Source: JBKBKC01 sp046294265 (GTDB taxonomy: Bacteria; Pseudomonadota; Alphaproteobacteria; Rhodobacterales; Rhodobacteraceae). From it: a stretch of DNA of 64,000 nt. The stretch lies in NCBI GenBank assembly GCA_046294265.1, contig JBKBKC010000003.1, positions 1 through 64,000 of the forward strand, in the 5' to 3' direction. Below are positions 24,423 through 34,451 of the stretch, one piece after another. The notes under the pieces are model-generated. The model was not told the DNA's origin and did no database searches. It saw only the letters and a list, made by a program, of their open reading frames with translations. Position 1 is the first letter of the stretch; the number at the start of each line of letters is the position of its first letter. Both the position numbers and the translations under genes were made by a program.

Positions 24423-27400
24423 ATGCGTACGATTGCGGTGTTGCTGGCGCTGGTGCTGGGTCTGATGGCGGGCCATGGGGCCACCGCAGAGGACCTGATC
24501 CCCGAGCGACGGATGGTCTATGCGCTGGACGCGGACCTGCCGGGCGGCGATTTCGCGACGCAGCGCGACACCACGCTGGAGGGCTGCGAGGCCGCCTGCC
24601 TCGCCACCAGCCGCTGTGAGGCGTTTACCTTCAACGCCCGGTTCGGGGCCTGTTTCCTCAAGGCCGCACCGGGGGCGGAGGCGTTCTATCAAGGGGCATT
24701 TTCGGCGCGGGTGATTGCGGCAGCGCCGGGGCTGGCGGCACGGGGGCAGGTGCGGCGGGCGGAGCTGTCTTTCCTGCGCGAGGGCGATTTTTCTGGCGCG
24801 CTGGCGCAGGCGCGCGGGCTGGGGCGGCAGCATCCGGTGGGCGCTGCGCGTGCCGAGGATCTGCTGGCGCAGGCGGCCGATGCCGAGCGCGGGCGCAGCC
24901 CGGCGCGGGCGGCGCAGGCGATGGGGGCGGCCGTCGCGCTGACCGACAATGCCGGCAACTGGGCCGACTATGCGCGGCTTCTGGTCGATGCGGCGGGGCG
25001 GGATGCGAACCAAGGGCCGGCGTTGCGGGCGCGCGGCCTCTCGGCGGCGGTCAACGCCTATCTGCGGGCGGACAACCCGGCGCTGCGGCACACCATCCTG
25101 TTGACACTTGCGCGGGCACTTGATGGGTCGAACCGGGGGCGCGACACGGTGCCCGCGCTGCGCCTGGCGCAGGAGCTGCAGCCCCGCACGGATACGGCGG
25201 CGGCGCTGGACGCGGCCATCGCCAAGTTCGGCTTCCGCATCGCCGAGCACACCGTTCAATCCGACAGCGCCGAGCCGCAGCTTTGCGCGACCTTCACCGA
25301 GGATCTGTCCAAGACCGTCGATTACGCGCCCTTCGTCCAGATGACGGCCCCGGGCCTGACCGTGCAGCAAAGCGGCGACCGGCAGCTTTGCGTCGAGGGG
25401 CTGAGCCATGGCCAGCGGTTCAGCGTGACCTTCCGCGCGGGCCTGCCCGCGCAGGACGGCCAGACCATGGCCCGCCCCGTGACGATCGAGGGCTACATGC
25501 GCGACCGAAAGCCTGCGGTGCGCTTTGCGGGCCGCGCCTATGTGCTGCCCAAGGGACCGGAGGCCGCGGTGCCGGTGGAGACGGTGAACGCCACCGACCT
25601 GGACCTGACCCTCTATGCCGTGTCCGACCGCAACATGCTGCGGGCGATCCAGGGCGATTACTTCGGCCAGCCCATGGAATACTGGCGCGAGGATGATTTC
25701 AGCGGCCGCATCGGGGCAGAGCTGTGGACCGGCACCGCCACCGTGGCGATGGAGGTCAACCGCGACATGACCACCCGCCTGCCGCTGGACGCGGCCTTGG
25801 CGGGGCGGCCTGCGGGGATCTATGCGCTCAAGGCCGCGCTGGCGGGGCGCGAGGCCTATGATTTCGCGCCCGCCTGGCAGTGGTTCGTGGTGTCGGACCT
25901 GGGGATGACGACCTTTTCGGGCGTGGATGGCCTGACGGTGGCGGTGCGGTCGCTGGGGACGGCGGCGGCGAAACCGGGGGTGACGGTCGAGGTGCTGAGC
26001 CGTGCCAATGCGGTGCTGGGCACGGCCATGACCGACGATCAGGGGGTGGCACGGTTCGCGCCGGGCCTCGTGCGGGGCACCGGGGGGGCCTTGCCCGCGA
26101 TGGTGGTGGTCAAGGACGGCGAGGCCGATCTGGCCTTCCTGTCGCTGACCGACCCCGAATTCGACCTGTCCGACCGGGGCGTGGCGGGGCGCGAGCCTGC
26201 GCCCCCGGTCGATGTGTTCCTGACAACCGAGCGCGGGGCCTACCGCGCGGGCGAGACGGTGTTTGCCACCGCTCTGGCCCGCGATTCGCGGGGCGAGGCG
26301 ATCATGGGCCTGCCCCTGACGGCAGTGTGGAAGCGGCCCGACGGGGTTGAGCATTCCCGCGCCGTGGTAACCGACACGGCGGGCGGTTATGTGGCCAGCC
26401 TGCCGGTCGCGGCCAATGCCCCGCGCGGCCAGTGGCGGCTGGAGCTTTTGGCCGATGCCAAGGCGGCACCCCTGCGGGCGGTGACGTTCCTGGTCGAGGA
26501 TTTCCTGCCCGAGCGGATCGACTTTGACCTGACCCTGGGCGAGGGGCCGCTCCGTCTGGGCGACATCCCCGACCTGACGGTCGAGGCGCGGTATCTTTTC
26601 GGGGCACCCGGGGCCGATCTGGCGGTCGAGGGCGAGGTGCTGCTGCGCGCGGCGGACGGACTGGCGCGCTGGCCGGGCTATGTGTTCGGGCGCCATGACG
26701 AGCCCTTCAACGCGGTGATGGGCGGCTTTGCCGCGGACCGCACCGATGCGGCGGGTCGCGCGGTGCTGCCCGTCGCCCTGCCGGAGGTGGAGGAACCGGG
26801 CCGCCCGCTGGAGGCCCGCCTGACGGTGCGCGTCGCCGAAGGGTCGGGCCGTCCGGTGGAGCGGCGGGTGACAAAGGCCCTCACGCCATCGGCCCCGATG
26901 ATCGGGGTGCGCAAACTGTTCGACGACGCGGTGCCCGAGGGGGCCGAGGCGCGCTTTGCCGTGGTGGGCGTGGGACCGGACGAGGGGCCGGTGGCGGTGA
27001 CCGCCGGATGGGAACTGGTGCGGATCGAGACGCGGTATCAGTGGTATCAGGATTACGGCTCCTGGTATTGGGAGCCTGTGACCCGCCGCAGCCGCATCGC
27101 GCGCGGCCAGATCACCACGGGGGCCGACCCGGTGGAGATCGCGGCCCCGGTCACCTGGGGCGAATATGAGCTGACGGTGACGGGAACGGATGGCCTGGCA
27201 GCCACCTCGACCACCTTCTACGCGGGCTGGTATGCGCCCGCCGATGTCTCCTCGACCCCCGACACGCTGGAACTGGGGCTGGACAGGGCGAGCTACCGCG
27301 CCGGAGACACCGCCATGCTGCGGATCGTGCCGCGCGCGGCGGGCACGGCGCTGGTGTCGGTGATGTCGAACCGGCTGGTGTCGTTGCAGGCGGTGGAGGT

Positions 27401-29843
27401 GGCGGAGGGCGAGAACGTGATCCCCCTTCCCGTGACCGAGGATTGGGGTGCGGGCGTCTATGTCTCGGCCTCCGTGATCCGGCCCATGGATGTGGCGGCG
27501 GGGCGCAATCCGGCGCGGGCGCTGGGGCTGGCGCATGCCGGCGTCGATCCTGGCGCGCGCAGGCTGGCGGCAACGGTCGAGGTGGCGGCCGAGGCCGATC
27601 CGCGCGGCCCGCTGCCGGTGGCGGTGCGGGTGGAGGGGGTGGCGCCCGGTGACACAGCCTGGGCCACGATCGCGGCGGTGGATGTGGGCATCCTGAACCT
27701 GACGGGGTTCAAGGCGCCGGACCCGTCCGACCATTACTTTGGCCAGCGGCGTCTGGGCGTGGGCATCCGCGACATCTATGGCCGCCTGATCGACGGGATG
27801 ACGGGGGCCGAGGGGCAGGTGCGCTCGGGCGGTGACGGTGGCGCGCAGGCGCGGTTGCAGGCTGACCCGCCGACCGAGGAGCTGGTGGCCTATTTCACCG
27901 GGCCGGTGCAGGTGGGCGCCGATGGCTATGCCCGCGCCGATTTCGACCTGCCCGCCTTCAACGGCACGGTGCGTGTGATGGCGGTGGTCTGGTCCTCCAA
28001 GGGCGTGGGGCAGGCCACGGCGGACGTGCTGGTGCGCGATCCGGTGGTGGTGACGGCCAGCCTGCCGCGCTTCATGGCGCCGGGGGACCGCTCTCGGCTG
28101 CTGCTGGAGATCGTGCATGCCAAGGGGCCTGCGGGGCGGATGGGTCTGGATGTGTCGGGCGCGGGCGTGACGCTGGGGGCGATGCCCTCGGGGGTGGATC
28201 TGGCCTCGGGCGGTAGGGCGGTGGTGTCGGTGCCGGTGACGGCGGGGGCTGCGGGGCTGCAGATGCTGCAGGTGGCGCTGACCACGCCCGAGGGGCGCGT
28301 GCTGACGAAAACCCTGTCGCTGCCGGTGCGCGCGAATGACCCCGAGGTGGCGCGGATCAGCCGGTTCGACCTCGCGCCCGGCGCCAGCTTTGCCTTTGAC
28401 GACAATGCGGTCGCGGGGCTGGAGCCTGCCACCGCCACGGCCACGATGGCCGCGGGGCCCATAGCGCGGCTGAACGCGCCGGGCCTTCTGGCCGCGCTTG
28501 ACCGCTATCCTTATGGTTGCACCGAGCAGGTCACCTCGCGCGCGCTGCCGCTGATCTATTACGACCAGGTGGCGCAGGCGATGCGCGTGCAGGGGGCCGA
28601 CACGCTGCGCAGCCGCATCGCGCAAAGCATTGAGGCGGTGCTGCTGAACCAGTCCGCCGAGGGGGCGTTCGGGGTGTGGCGCGCAGGCTCGGGCGACTTC
28701 TGGCTGGATGCCTATGTCACCGATTTCCTGAGCCGCGCCCGCGCGCAGGGCCACGCGGTGCCCGATCAGGCCTTCCGCATGGCGCTGGACAACCTGCGCA
28801 ATCAGGTGAACTACACCCCCGATTTCGACCGGGGGGGCGAGGCGCTGGCCTATGCGCTGATGGTGCTGGCGCGCGAGGGGGCGGCGGCGATTGGCGATTT
28901 GCGCTACTATGCCGATGTGAAGGCGGATGCCTTTGCCACGCCCATGGCGCAGGCGCAGCTGGGGGCGGCGCTCGCGGCCTACGGCGATCAGGAGCGCGCC
29001 GACGCGATGTTCCGCCGCGCGGCGGCCTCCCTGCCTGAGGGTGAGGGTGCGCAGGTCTGGCGCGAGGATTATGGCACCGTCACCCGCGACGTGGCCGCCG
29101 TGCTGACGCTGGCGGTGGAGGCGGGCAGCCAGGCGGTGGACCGCGAGGCGCTGACCACCCGGCTTGCAGGCCGCGCGAACCCGTCCACGCAGGAATCGGT
29201 CTGGATGCTGATGGCCGCGCGCGCGCTGCTGGACGTGCCGGGCGGCGACGGCATCCTGATCGACGGCGCGCCCGCCAGCGGCCCGGTGGCACGGCTGATC
29301 GACGGGGCGGGGGGGCCGCCGGTGGTGATCTCCAACACCTCCACCCGGCCGCAGACCCTCACCGTCACTGCCTATGGCGTGCCGACCGAACCCGAGGATG
29401 CGGGCGGCAACGGCTATGCCATCACCCGCAGCTACTTCACGCTGAAGGGCACGCCGGTGGACCTTGCGCAGCCGGTGGCGGCGGGCACCCGCATGGCCGT
29501 GGTGATCGAGGTCACGCCCTTTGCGGGGGGCGAGGCGCGGCTGATGGTGGCCGACCCGCTGCCCGCCGGGTTCGAGATCGACAACCCCAACCTGCTGACG
29601 GGCGGGCAGGTGTCGGGCCTCGACTGGCTGGACACCGAAGGCAATGTCGAACATTCCGAGTTCCGTCAGGATCGGTTCCTGACCGCCATCGACCGCCGCA
29701 ATGGCGATGCCTTCCGCCTCGCCTATATCGTGCGCGCCATCTCGCCGGGCGAGTTCCACCACCCCGCCGCCTCGGTCGAGGACATGTATCGCCCTGACTA
29801 CCGTGCCCGCAGCGCGACAGGCCGGGTGACCGTGGCGGAATGA
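24423..29843 (+). CDS. Bacterial alpha-2-macroglobulin with N-terminal PAN/Apple domain
   Basis: A 1806-residue periplasmic protease trap. Residues 1-22 are a signal peptide (MRTIAVLLALVLGLMAGHG, cleavage near ATA-ED); no lipobox cysteine is seen, unlike E. coli YfhM. Residues 30-105 resemble a PAN/Apple domain with spaced cysteines (CEAACLATSRCEAFTF). MG-type domains follow, and the thioester motif YGCTEQ has its cysteine at about residue 1366. The last 400 residues form the thioester and receptor-like domains. GGAGG lies 8 nt before the ATG at 24423. It overlaps pbpC by ATGA, the classical pairing in which the macroglobulin guards the periplasm while PBP1C repairs the wall. Confidence 0.93.
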   Translation: MRTIAVLLALVLGLMAGHGATAEDLIPERRMVYALDADLPGGDFATQRDTTLEGCEAACLATSRCEAFTFNARFGACFLKAAPGAEAFYQGAFSARVIAAAPGLAARGQVRRAELSFLREGDFSGALAQARGLGRQHPVGAARAEDLLAQAADAERGRSPARAAQAMGAAVALTDNAGNWADYARLLVDAAGRDANQGPALRARGLSAAVNAYLRADNPALRHTILLTLARALDGSNRGRDTVPALRLAQELQPRTDTAAALDAAIAKFGFRIAEHTVQSDSAEPQLCATFTEDLSKTVDYAPFVQMTAPGLTVQQSGDRQLCVEGLSHGQRFSVTFRAGLPAQDGQTMARPVTIEGYMRDRKPAVRFAGRAYVLPKGPEAAVPVETVNATDLDLTLYAVSDRNMLRAIQGDYFGQPMEYWREDDFSGRIGAELWTGTATVAMEVNRDMTTRLPLDAALAGRPAGIYALKAALAGREAYDFAPAWQWFVVSDLGMTTFSGVDGLTVAVRSLGTAAAKPGVTVEVLSRANAVLGTAMTDDQGVARFAPGLVRGTGGALPAMVVVKDGEADLAFLSLTDPEFDLSDRGVAGREPAPPVDVFLTTERGAYRAGETVFATALARDSRGEAIMGLPLTAVWKRPDGVEHSRAVVTDTAGGYVASLPVAANAPRGQWRLELLADAKAAPLRAVTFLVEDFLPERIDFDLTLGEGPLRLGDIPDLTVEARYLFGAPGADLAVEGEVLLRAADGLARWPGYVFGRHDEPFNAVMGGFAADRTDAAGRAVLPVALPEVEEPGRPLEARLTVRVAEGSGRPVERRVTKALTPSAPMIGVRKLFDDAVPEGAEARFAVVGVGPDEGPVAVTAGWELVRIETRYQWYQDYGSWYWEPVTRRSRIARGQITTGADPVEIAAPVTWGEYELTVTGTDGLAATSTTFYAGWYAPADVSSTPDTLELGLDRASYRAGDTAMLRIVPRAAGTALVSVMSNRLVSLQAVEVAEGENVIPLPVTEDWGAGVYVSASVIRPMDVAAGRNPARALGLAHAGVDPGARRLAATVEVAAEADPRGPLPVAVRVEGVAPGDTAWATIAAVDVGILNLTGFKAPDPSDHYFGQRRLGVGIRDIYGRLIDGMTGAEGQVRSGGDGGAQARLQADPPTEELVAYFTGPVQVGADGYARADFDLPAFNGTVRVMAVVWSSKGVGQATADVLVRDPVVVTASLPRFMAPGDRSRLLLEIVHAKGPAGRMGLDVSGAGVTLGAMPSGVDLASGGRAVVSVPVTAGAAGLQMLQVALTTPEGRVLTKTLSLPVRANDPEVARISRFDLAPGASFAFDDNAVAGLEPATATATMAAGPIARLNAPGLLAALDRYPYGCTEQVTSRALPLIYYDQVAQAMRVQGADTLRSRIAQSIEAVLLNQSAEGAFGVWRAGSGDFWLDAYVTDFLSRARAQGHAVPDQAFRMALDNLRNQVNYTPDFDRGGEALAYALMVLAREGAAAIGDLRYYADVKADAFATPMAQAQLGAALAAYGDQERADAMFRRAAASLPEGEGAQVWREDYGTVTRDVAAVLTLAVEAGSQAVDREALTTRLAGRANPSTQESVWMLMAARALLDVPGGDGILIDGAPASGPVARLIDGAGGPPVVISNTSTRPQTLTVTAYGVPTEPEDAGGNGYAITRSYFTLKGTPVDLAQPVAAGTRMAVVIEVTPFAGGEARLMVADPLPAGFEIDNPNLLTGGQVSGLDWLDTEGNVEHSEFRQDRFLTAIDRRNGDAFRLAYIVRAISPGEFHHPAASVEDMYRPDYRARSATGRVTVAE

Positions 29844-31888
29844 AACCGGGCCCCGGCCTGATCGCGCTGGCCTTTGCCCTCTGGGCCGGGGCCGCGGCAC
29901 GCGATGCGGGGGATGCCTGGATCGGGGCCACGGCGCTGCCGCCGCTGGCGGTTGAAACCTCGGTCGAGGTGCTGGCCCGCGACGGTCGGCTGTTGCGCGC
30001 CTATACGGTGGCCGATGGCCGCTGGCGCATGGCGGTGGAACTGTCGGAGGTGGACCCTGCCTATGTCGCCCTCCTGATCGACTATGAGGATCGCCGCTTT
30101 CGCAGTCATCCGGGCGTGGACGTTTGGGCGCTGGCGCGGGCGGGCTGGCAGGCCCTGCACGCGGGCCGCGTGGTGTCGGGCGGATCAACCCTGTCCATGC
30201 AGGTCGCGCGCCTGCTGGAAGACAGCGGCACGGGCCGGCCAAAGGGCAAGCTGCGCCAGATGCGGGTTGCGCTGGCGCTGGAACGGCGGCTGACCAAGGA
30301 TCAGGTGCTGGCCCTCTACCTGCACCTCGCCCCCTATGGCGGCAATGTCGAGGGGCTGCGCGCCGCCACGCTGGCCTGGTTCGGCAAGGAGCCGCGCCGC
30401 CTGACCCCGGCAGAGGCGGCGCTGATGGTCGCCCTGCCGCAATCGCCCGAAACCCGCCGCCCCGACCGGCATCCGGCAGTGGCCGAGGCGGCCCGCGCCC
30501 GGGTGCTGGACCGCGCGGCCCGGGGCGGCATCCTGACGGCCGAGCAGGCGCAGGCGGCGCTGCGCGAACCCGTCCCCACCGCCCGCCACCCCGTCCCGGC
30601 GCTGGCCCCGCACCTCGCCGACCGCCTGCGGGCCGAACAACCGGAAACCCGCATCCACCGCACCTCGCTGGATGCCGGACTGCAGGCGCGGCTGGAGGCG
30701 CTGGCCGCCGAGGCGCTGCAAGGCCGGGGCGAACGGATGCAGGTGGCCATGATCCTGGCCGACCATGCCTCGGGCGAGGTTCTGGCCAGCGTGGGATCGG
30801 GGGCCTACCAGGCCGATGCCCGCGCAGGCTTCGTGGACATGACGCGCGCGATCCGCAGCCCGGGCTCCACCCTGAAACCGCTGGTCTATGGCCTGGCCTT
30901 CGACGAGGGGCTGGCACATCCCGAAACGCTGATCGACGACCGGCCCGCCGATTTCGCGGGCTATGCCCCGCAGAACTTCGACCGGATGTTCCGCGGCACG
31001 ATCCGTGTGCGCGAGGCGTTGCAGCAGTCGCTGAACCTGCCGGTGGTGGCGTTGACCGATGCGCTGGGCGCGGCGCGGCTGATGGCGGCGATGCGGCGCG
31101 GCGGGGCCGCCCCGCGCGTGCCGGGGGGCAGGCCGGGGCTGGCGGTGGCGCTGGGGGGCGTGGGGATCAGCCTGGAGCATCTCACGGGCCTCTACGGTGC
31201 CATCGCGCGGGGCGGCGTGGCACGCCCCCTGCACTACGGCCAGAACGCCGGGGGCCAGGGCACAGCGGGCCTGCGCGTGATCGGTGCGGTGGCGGCCTGG
31301 CAACTGGGCGACATCATGGCAGGGATGCCGCCGCCCCCCGGTGCCCCCGCCAACCGCCTCGCCTACAAGACCGGCACAAGCTACGGCCACCGCGACGCCT
31401 GGGCCCTGGGCTTTGACGGGCGCCATGTGGCGGGCGTCTGGATGGGCCGCGCGGATGGCACCCCGGTGCCCGGCGCCTTCGGCGGAGACCTTGCCGCACC
31501 GGTCCTGTTCCAGGCCTTCCAGCGCCTGAAACCCGCGCTCGACCCGCTGCCGCCCCCGCCCCCCGCCACGCTTCTTTTGGCCAATGCCGACCTGCCGCAG
31601 CCCCTGCGCCGCTTCCGCTCCCGCGCCGCAGCCTTCGACGAGGCCCCGGACGCCCCCGCCATCGCCTTCCCCAAGGACGGCACCGAAGTCGAGCTTCTGC
31701 CCGAGGGCCTGATGCTGCGCGTGAGGGGCGGGCGCGGCCCCTTCACATGGCTCGCGGACGGCACCCCGGTCGTGCTGGCCGACCCCGCCCGCGAGACGAT
31801 GATCGCGGCCCCCGGCGCGGGCTTTGTCACCCTTTCGGTGATCGACGCCGCAGGCCGCTCCGCCCGCGTCCGCATCCGCCTGCGCTGA
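29840..31888 (+). CDS. pbpC: Penicillin-binding protein 1C (bifunctional transglycosylase/transpeptidase)
   Basis: A 682-residue class A PBP of the 1C type. The N-terminal hydrophobic segment (LIALAFALWAGAAA) anchors it in the inner membrane. The glycosyltransferase (GT51) domain has Glu83 in DYEDRRFRSHPGVD and GGSTLSMQVARLL. The transpeptidase domain has SxxK at about Ser343-Lys346 (PGSTLKPL), SLN in QQSLNLP, and KTG in AYKTGTSYG. The C-terminal 90 residues form the biotin-carboxylase-like extra domain of PBP1C. It is translationally coupled to the alpha-2-macroglobulin gene. Confidence 0.94.
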   Translation: MKPGPGLIALAFALWAGAAARDAGDAWIGATALPPLAVETSVEVLARDGRLLRAYTVADGRWRMAVELSEVDPAYVALLIDYEDRRFRSHPGVDVWALARAGWQALHAGRVVSGGSTLSMQVARLLEDSGTGRPKGKLRQMRVALALERRLTKDQVLALYLHLAPYGGNVEGLRAATLAWFGKEPRRLTPAEAALMVALPQSPETRRPDRHPAVAEAARARVLDRAARGGILTAEQAQAALREPVPTARHPVPALAPHLADRLRAEQPETRIHRTSLDAGLQARLEALAAEALQGRGERMQVAMILADHASGEVLASVGSGAYQADARAGFVDMTRAIRSPGSTLKPLVYGLAFDEGLAHPETLIDDRPADFAGYAPQNFDRMFRGTIRVREALQQSLNLPVVALTDALGAARLMAAMRRGGAAPRVPGGRPGLAVALGGVGISLEHLTGLYGAIARGGVARPLHYGQNAGGQGTAGLRVIGAVAAWQLGDIMAGMPPPPGAPANRLAYKTGTSYGHRDAWALGFDGRHVAGVWMGRADGTPVPGAFGGDLAAPVLFQAFQRLKPALDPLPPPPPATLLLANADLPQPLRRFRSRAAAFDEAPDAPAIAFPKDGTEVELLPEGLMLRVRGGRGPFTWLADGTPVVLADPARETMIAAPGAGFVTLSVIDAAGRSARVRIRLR

Positions 31889-31899
31889 CCCCTTCCACA

Positions 31900-31944
31900 T
31901 TCATCTTGGCCCAAATATCCCCGCCGGAGGCTCCCCCGGCGGGG
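31900..31944. terminator. 3'-UTR motif plus 9-bp GC hairpin between pbpC and the thiolase gene
   Basis: The sequence CATCTTGGCCCAAATATCC begins 12 nt after the pbpC stop. It is followed by a stem CCCCGCCGG/CCGGCGGGG (31919-31927 with 31936-31944, 8-nt loop). It lies between convergent genes. Read on the minus strand, the stem is followed by ATATTTGG, so it could also end the thiolase transcript. The motif recurs after yaiI and after the hlyD-like gene. Confidence 0.65.
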
Positions 31945-31959
31945 CCCGGCGCGCCCGGC

Positions 31960-33129
31960 TCAGATCCGCTCGATGGCGATGGCGATCCCCTGACCGCCAC
32001 CGATGCACATGGTCACCAGCCCGCACCGCCCGCCCGTGCGCTCAAGCTCCGCCATCGCCTTGACCATCAGGATCGCGCCGGTCGCCCCCACCGGATGCCC
32101 AAGCGCGATGGCCCCGCCGTTGGGGTTCACCCGCGCGGGGTCAAGGCCCAATTCCTGCGACACCGCGAGAGCCTGCGCGGCAAAGGCCTCGTTCGACTCG
32201 ATCACGTCGAAATCCTGGGCCGACAGCCCCGTCCGTGCCATGAGTGCGCGCACCGCCGGGATCGGGCCGATGCCCATCACGCGGGGGGCCACCCCGGCAT
32301 GGGCGTAGCCGAGGATGCGCGCGCGGGGCGTCAGCCCCCCCGCCGCATCCTCGCGCGCGAGCACCAGCGCCGCCGCCCCGTCGTTGATGCCGCTGGCGTT
32401 GCCGGCCGTCACGCTGCCGTCCTTCTGGAACACCGGGCGCAGGCCCGCCAATGCCTCAAGGCTGGTCGCCTTGGGGTGCTCGTCGGTGTCGAACACCACC
32501 GGCCCCTTGCGCCCCGCGATCTCGACGGGCGCGATCTGGTCGGCAAAACGCCCTTCCGCGATGGCCCGCGCCGCCCTTACCTGGCTTTCCATCGCGAATG
32601 CATCCTGGTCGGCGCGGCTGATGCCGTGCTCGGCGGCCACATTCTCGGCCGTTACGCCCATGTGGCCGGTGCCGAAGGGGCAGGTGAGCGCGCCGGTCAT
32701 CATGTCCAGCGCCCTGGTGTCGCCCATCTTCTGGCCGAACCGCGCGGCGGGCAGGGCGTAGGGCGCGCGGCTCATGCTTTCGGCGCCGCCCGCGATGGCG
32801 AATTCCGCGTCGCCCAGCATCAGCGCCTGACAAGCCGACACCACCGCCTGCGCCCCCGACCCGCAGAGCCGGTTGACGTTCATCGCGGGCACGCTCTCGG
32901 GCACGCCCGCCTGCATGGCGGCCACCCGGCTCAGATACATGTCGCGGGGCTCGGTGTTGATGACATGGCCCATCACCACATGGCCCACCCGCGCAGGCTC
33001 CACCCCGGCACGCTCCAGCGCCGCGCGCATCACATGCGCGGCGGTGTCGATGGGCGGAAGGGCCGCAAGCGTGCCGCCGAAACTGCCGATGGCGGTGCGG
33101 GCGCCGGAGAGGATGACGATGCCGGTCAT
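31960..33129 (-). CDS. Acetyl-CoA acetyltransferase / beta-ketothiolase
   Basis: A 389-residue thiolase. The nucleophilic cysteine lies in NRLCGSGAQAV (about residue 89). The C-terminal half has NEAFAAQALAV, GGAIALGHPVGATGA (catalytic His) and CIGGGQG (second catalytic Cys). The ATG at 33129 follows AAGGAG; the open frame extends upstream but gives no thiolase-like residues there. It could be a BktB-type biosynthetic thiolase (PHB or acetoacetyl-CoA formation) or a degradative one; no phaB or other beta-oxidation genes are adjacent to decide. Confidence 0.92.
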   Translation of the reverse strand: MTGIVILSGARTAIGSFGGTLAALPPIDTAAHVMRAALERAGVEPARVGHVVMGHVINTEPRDMYLSRVAAMQAGVPESVPAMNVNRLCGSGAQAVVSACQALMLGDAEFAIAGGAESMSRAPYALPAARFGQKMGDTRALDMMTGALTCPFGTGHMGVTAENVAAEHGISRADQDAFAMESQVRAARAIAEGRFADQIAPVEIAGRKGPVVFDTDEHPKATSLEALAGLRPVFQKDGSVTAGNASGINDGAAALVLAREDAAGGLTPRARILGYAHAGVAPRVMGIGPIPAVRALMARTGLSAQDFDVIESNEAFAAQALAVSQELGLDPARVNPNGGAIALGHPVGATGAILMVKAMAELERTGGRCGLVTMCIGGGQGIAIAIERI

Positions 33130-33278
33130 GGAATGCTCCTTGGGGGGGGGCCGCGCGCGGGCGTGGCGGCTGCCTTGCAACCTGTGCATGGAAGCCATGA
33201 TCGGTGCAAGCGCCGGGTAGGATTGACAGCCCGCGCTTGCCCGGCAACACGGACGGCCATGGCAGGTGAGGGCAGGCG

Positions 33279-34388
33279 ATGCGGGCGGAGATGATTGCCC
33301 ATCTGGGGCTTCTGGTGGCTGGGCTGGTCAGCTTTGTGCTGATGGGTGCGGGACAATCGCTTTTCGGCCTCGCGCTGCCCGCTTTCGCACGCGATTTCGC
33401 AATCGGGACGGGGCAGGCGGGTCTTCTGGTCTCGGCGCAATGGGTGGGGGCGGCGCTGGGGGTGGCGGCGATGTTCCGCTTCGGTGACCGCCTGACACCC
33501 CGTATGGCGCTGGCCGCGATGGCGGCGGGGGCGGGGGTGATCGCGGCCGGCATGGGATGGTGGCCGACGGTGGCGGGGGCAGGCATGTTCGGTCTTGGTT
33601 ACGGGTGTTCGACGGTGATCTACAACCGCCGCTTCCTGCTTGTGTTCGGCGCGCGCGGGCCGTCGATGCTTGCACTGCTGAACGCGATCTTCGGTGCGGG
33701 GGCCATCGGTGCGCCTCTGGTGTTCGTCGCCCTGGGGTCTGACCCGCAGCTGGCCTATGGGGTTCTGGCGGTGTTGGCGCTGGCCACTTTGGTCGTGGCG
33801 CGTGCCGAGGCAACTCCGGCGCGCGCGCCCGAGGTGGGGCAGGGGTTCCGCCTGCGTCTGCCGATCCTCGCCTTCGGCGCGCTGGCCATCGGCACCGAGG
33901 CCTGCCTGATCGGCCTTGGCCCCACCGGCCTGATCGCGCGCGGCGTGTCCGAGACGGCGGCGGCGGCGATGCTGTCGGGCTTTTTCGTCGCCTTTCTGGG
34001 GGCACGGCTGGCGCTGGTGCCGCTGGCCGGGCGCATCGCGCCCTTTCCGATGCTGGCGGCCTGCATGGCGGGGGCGGCGAGCTTTGCGACGGTCATCGCG
34101 CTTGGGGGGCCGGTCTGGCTTTTCGTGGCGATGGGAGGCTTTGTCGCGCTGTTCTTTCCGCTGTTCTACATGGCGGGGGTGGCGCAGATGGGGCATGACC
34201 CGCGCGTGTCGCCGGTGATGGTGGCTGCCGGTCTGGTCGGGGGTATCGTCGCGCCCCTGGTCTTGGGCGGGATCATGGGGCAGGTCGGGGCTGCGGTGTT
34301 CTTTGCGCTGGTGGCGGTGCTGGTCGGCGGGGCGGCGGTGCTGGCGCTCTTGTCCATGCGCGGCATGGCGCGGGCCGCGGCGGCCTGA
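33279..34388 (+). CDS. Major facilitator superfamily transporter
   Basis: A 369-residue inner-membrane protein with about 10-12 helices. It has the MFS features GQAGLLVSAQWVGAALGVAAMFRFGDRLTPR (in overlapping segments; the loop 2-3 motif A is FGDRLTPR). The second half starts near residue 190 (LPILAFGALAIGTEACLIGLGP). It is shorter than the usual 400 residues but complete. Substrate is unknown. It is divergent from the thiolase gene and separated from the next gene by 63 bp with a small hairpin. Confidence 0.82.
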   Translation: MRAEMIAHLGLLVAGLVSFVLMGAGQSLFGLALPAFARDFAIGTGQAGLLVSAQWVGAALGVAAMFRFGDRLTPRMALAAMAAGAGVIAAGMGWWPTVAGAGMFGLGYGCSTVIYNRRFLLVFGARGPSMLALLNAIFGAGAIGAPLVFVALGSDPQLAYGVLAVLALATLVVARAEATPARAPEVGQGFRLRLPILAFGALAIGTEACLIGLGPTGLIARGVSETAAAAMLSGFFVAFLGARLALVPLAGRIAPFPMLAACMAGAASFATVIALGGPVWLFVAMGGFVALFFPLFYMAGVAQMGHDPRVSPVMVAAGLVGGIVAPLVLGGIMGQVGAAVFFALVAVLVGGAAVLALLSMRGMARAAAA

Positions 34389-34406
34389 GCGGGGTTGCAG
34401 GGCGCG

Positions 34407-34422
34407 ACCCTACGGGTAGGGT
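34407..34422. other. Small inverted repeat between the MFS gene and the metallo-hydrolase gene
   Basis: ACCCTACGGGTAGGGT forms a 6-bp stem with a 4-nt loop, 18 bp after the MFS stop and 29 bp before the next start. It may be a weak terminator or a protein-binding palindrome. Confidence 0.3.
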
Positions 34423-34451
34423 AGGGGCCAACCGACATGCGGAGCCCCACC

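Noticed and set aside
24213..30917. A 2234-codon open frame on the minus strand opposite the alpha-2-macroglobulin and pbpC genes
   Set aside because: It mirrors the codon positions of the plus-strand genes and is rich in Arg, His, Gly and Pro, as expected from antisense of GC-rich coding sequence. The plus-strand proteins have clear domains and motifs.
31747..33294. Plus-strand frame over the thiolase gene containing FILAQISPPEAPP
   Set aside because: This peptide is the translation of the 3'-UTR motif and hairpin, which explains why similar peptides turn up in spurious predictions; the thiolase on the minus strand is clear.
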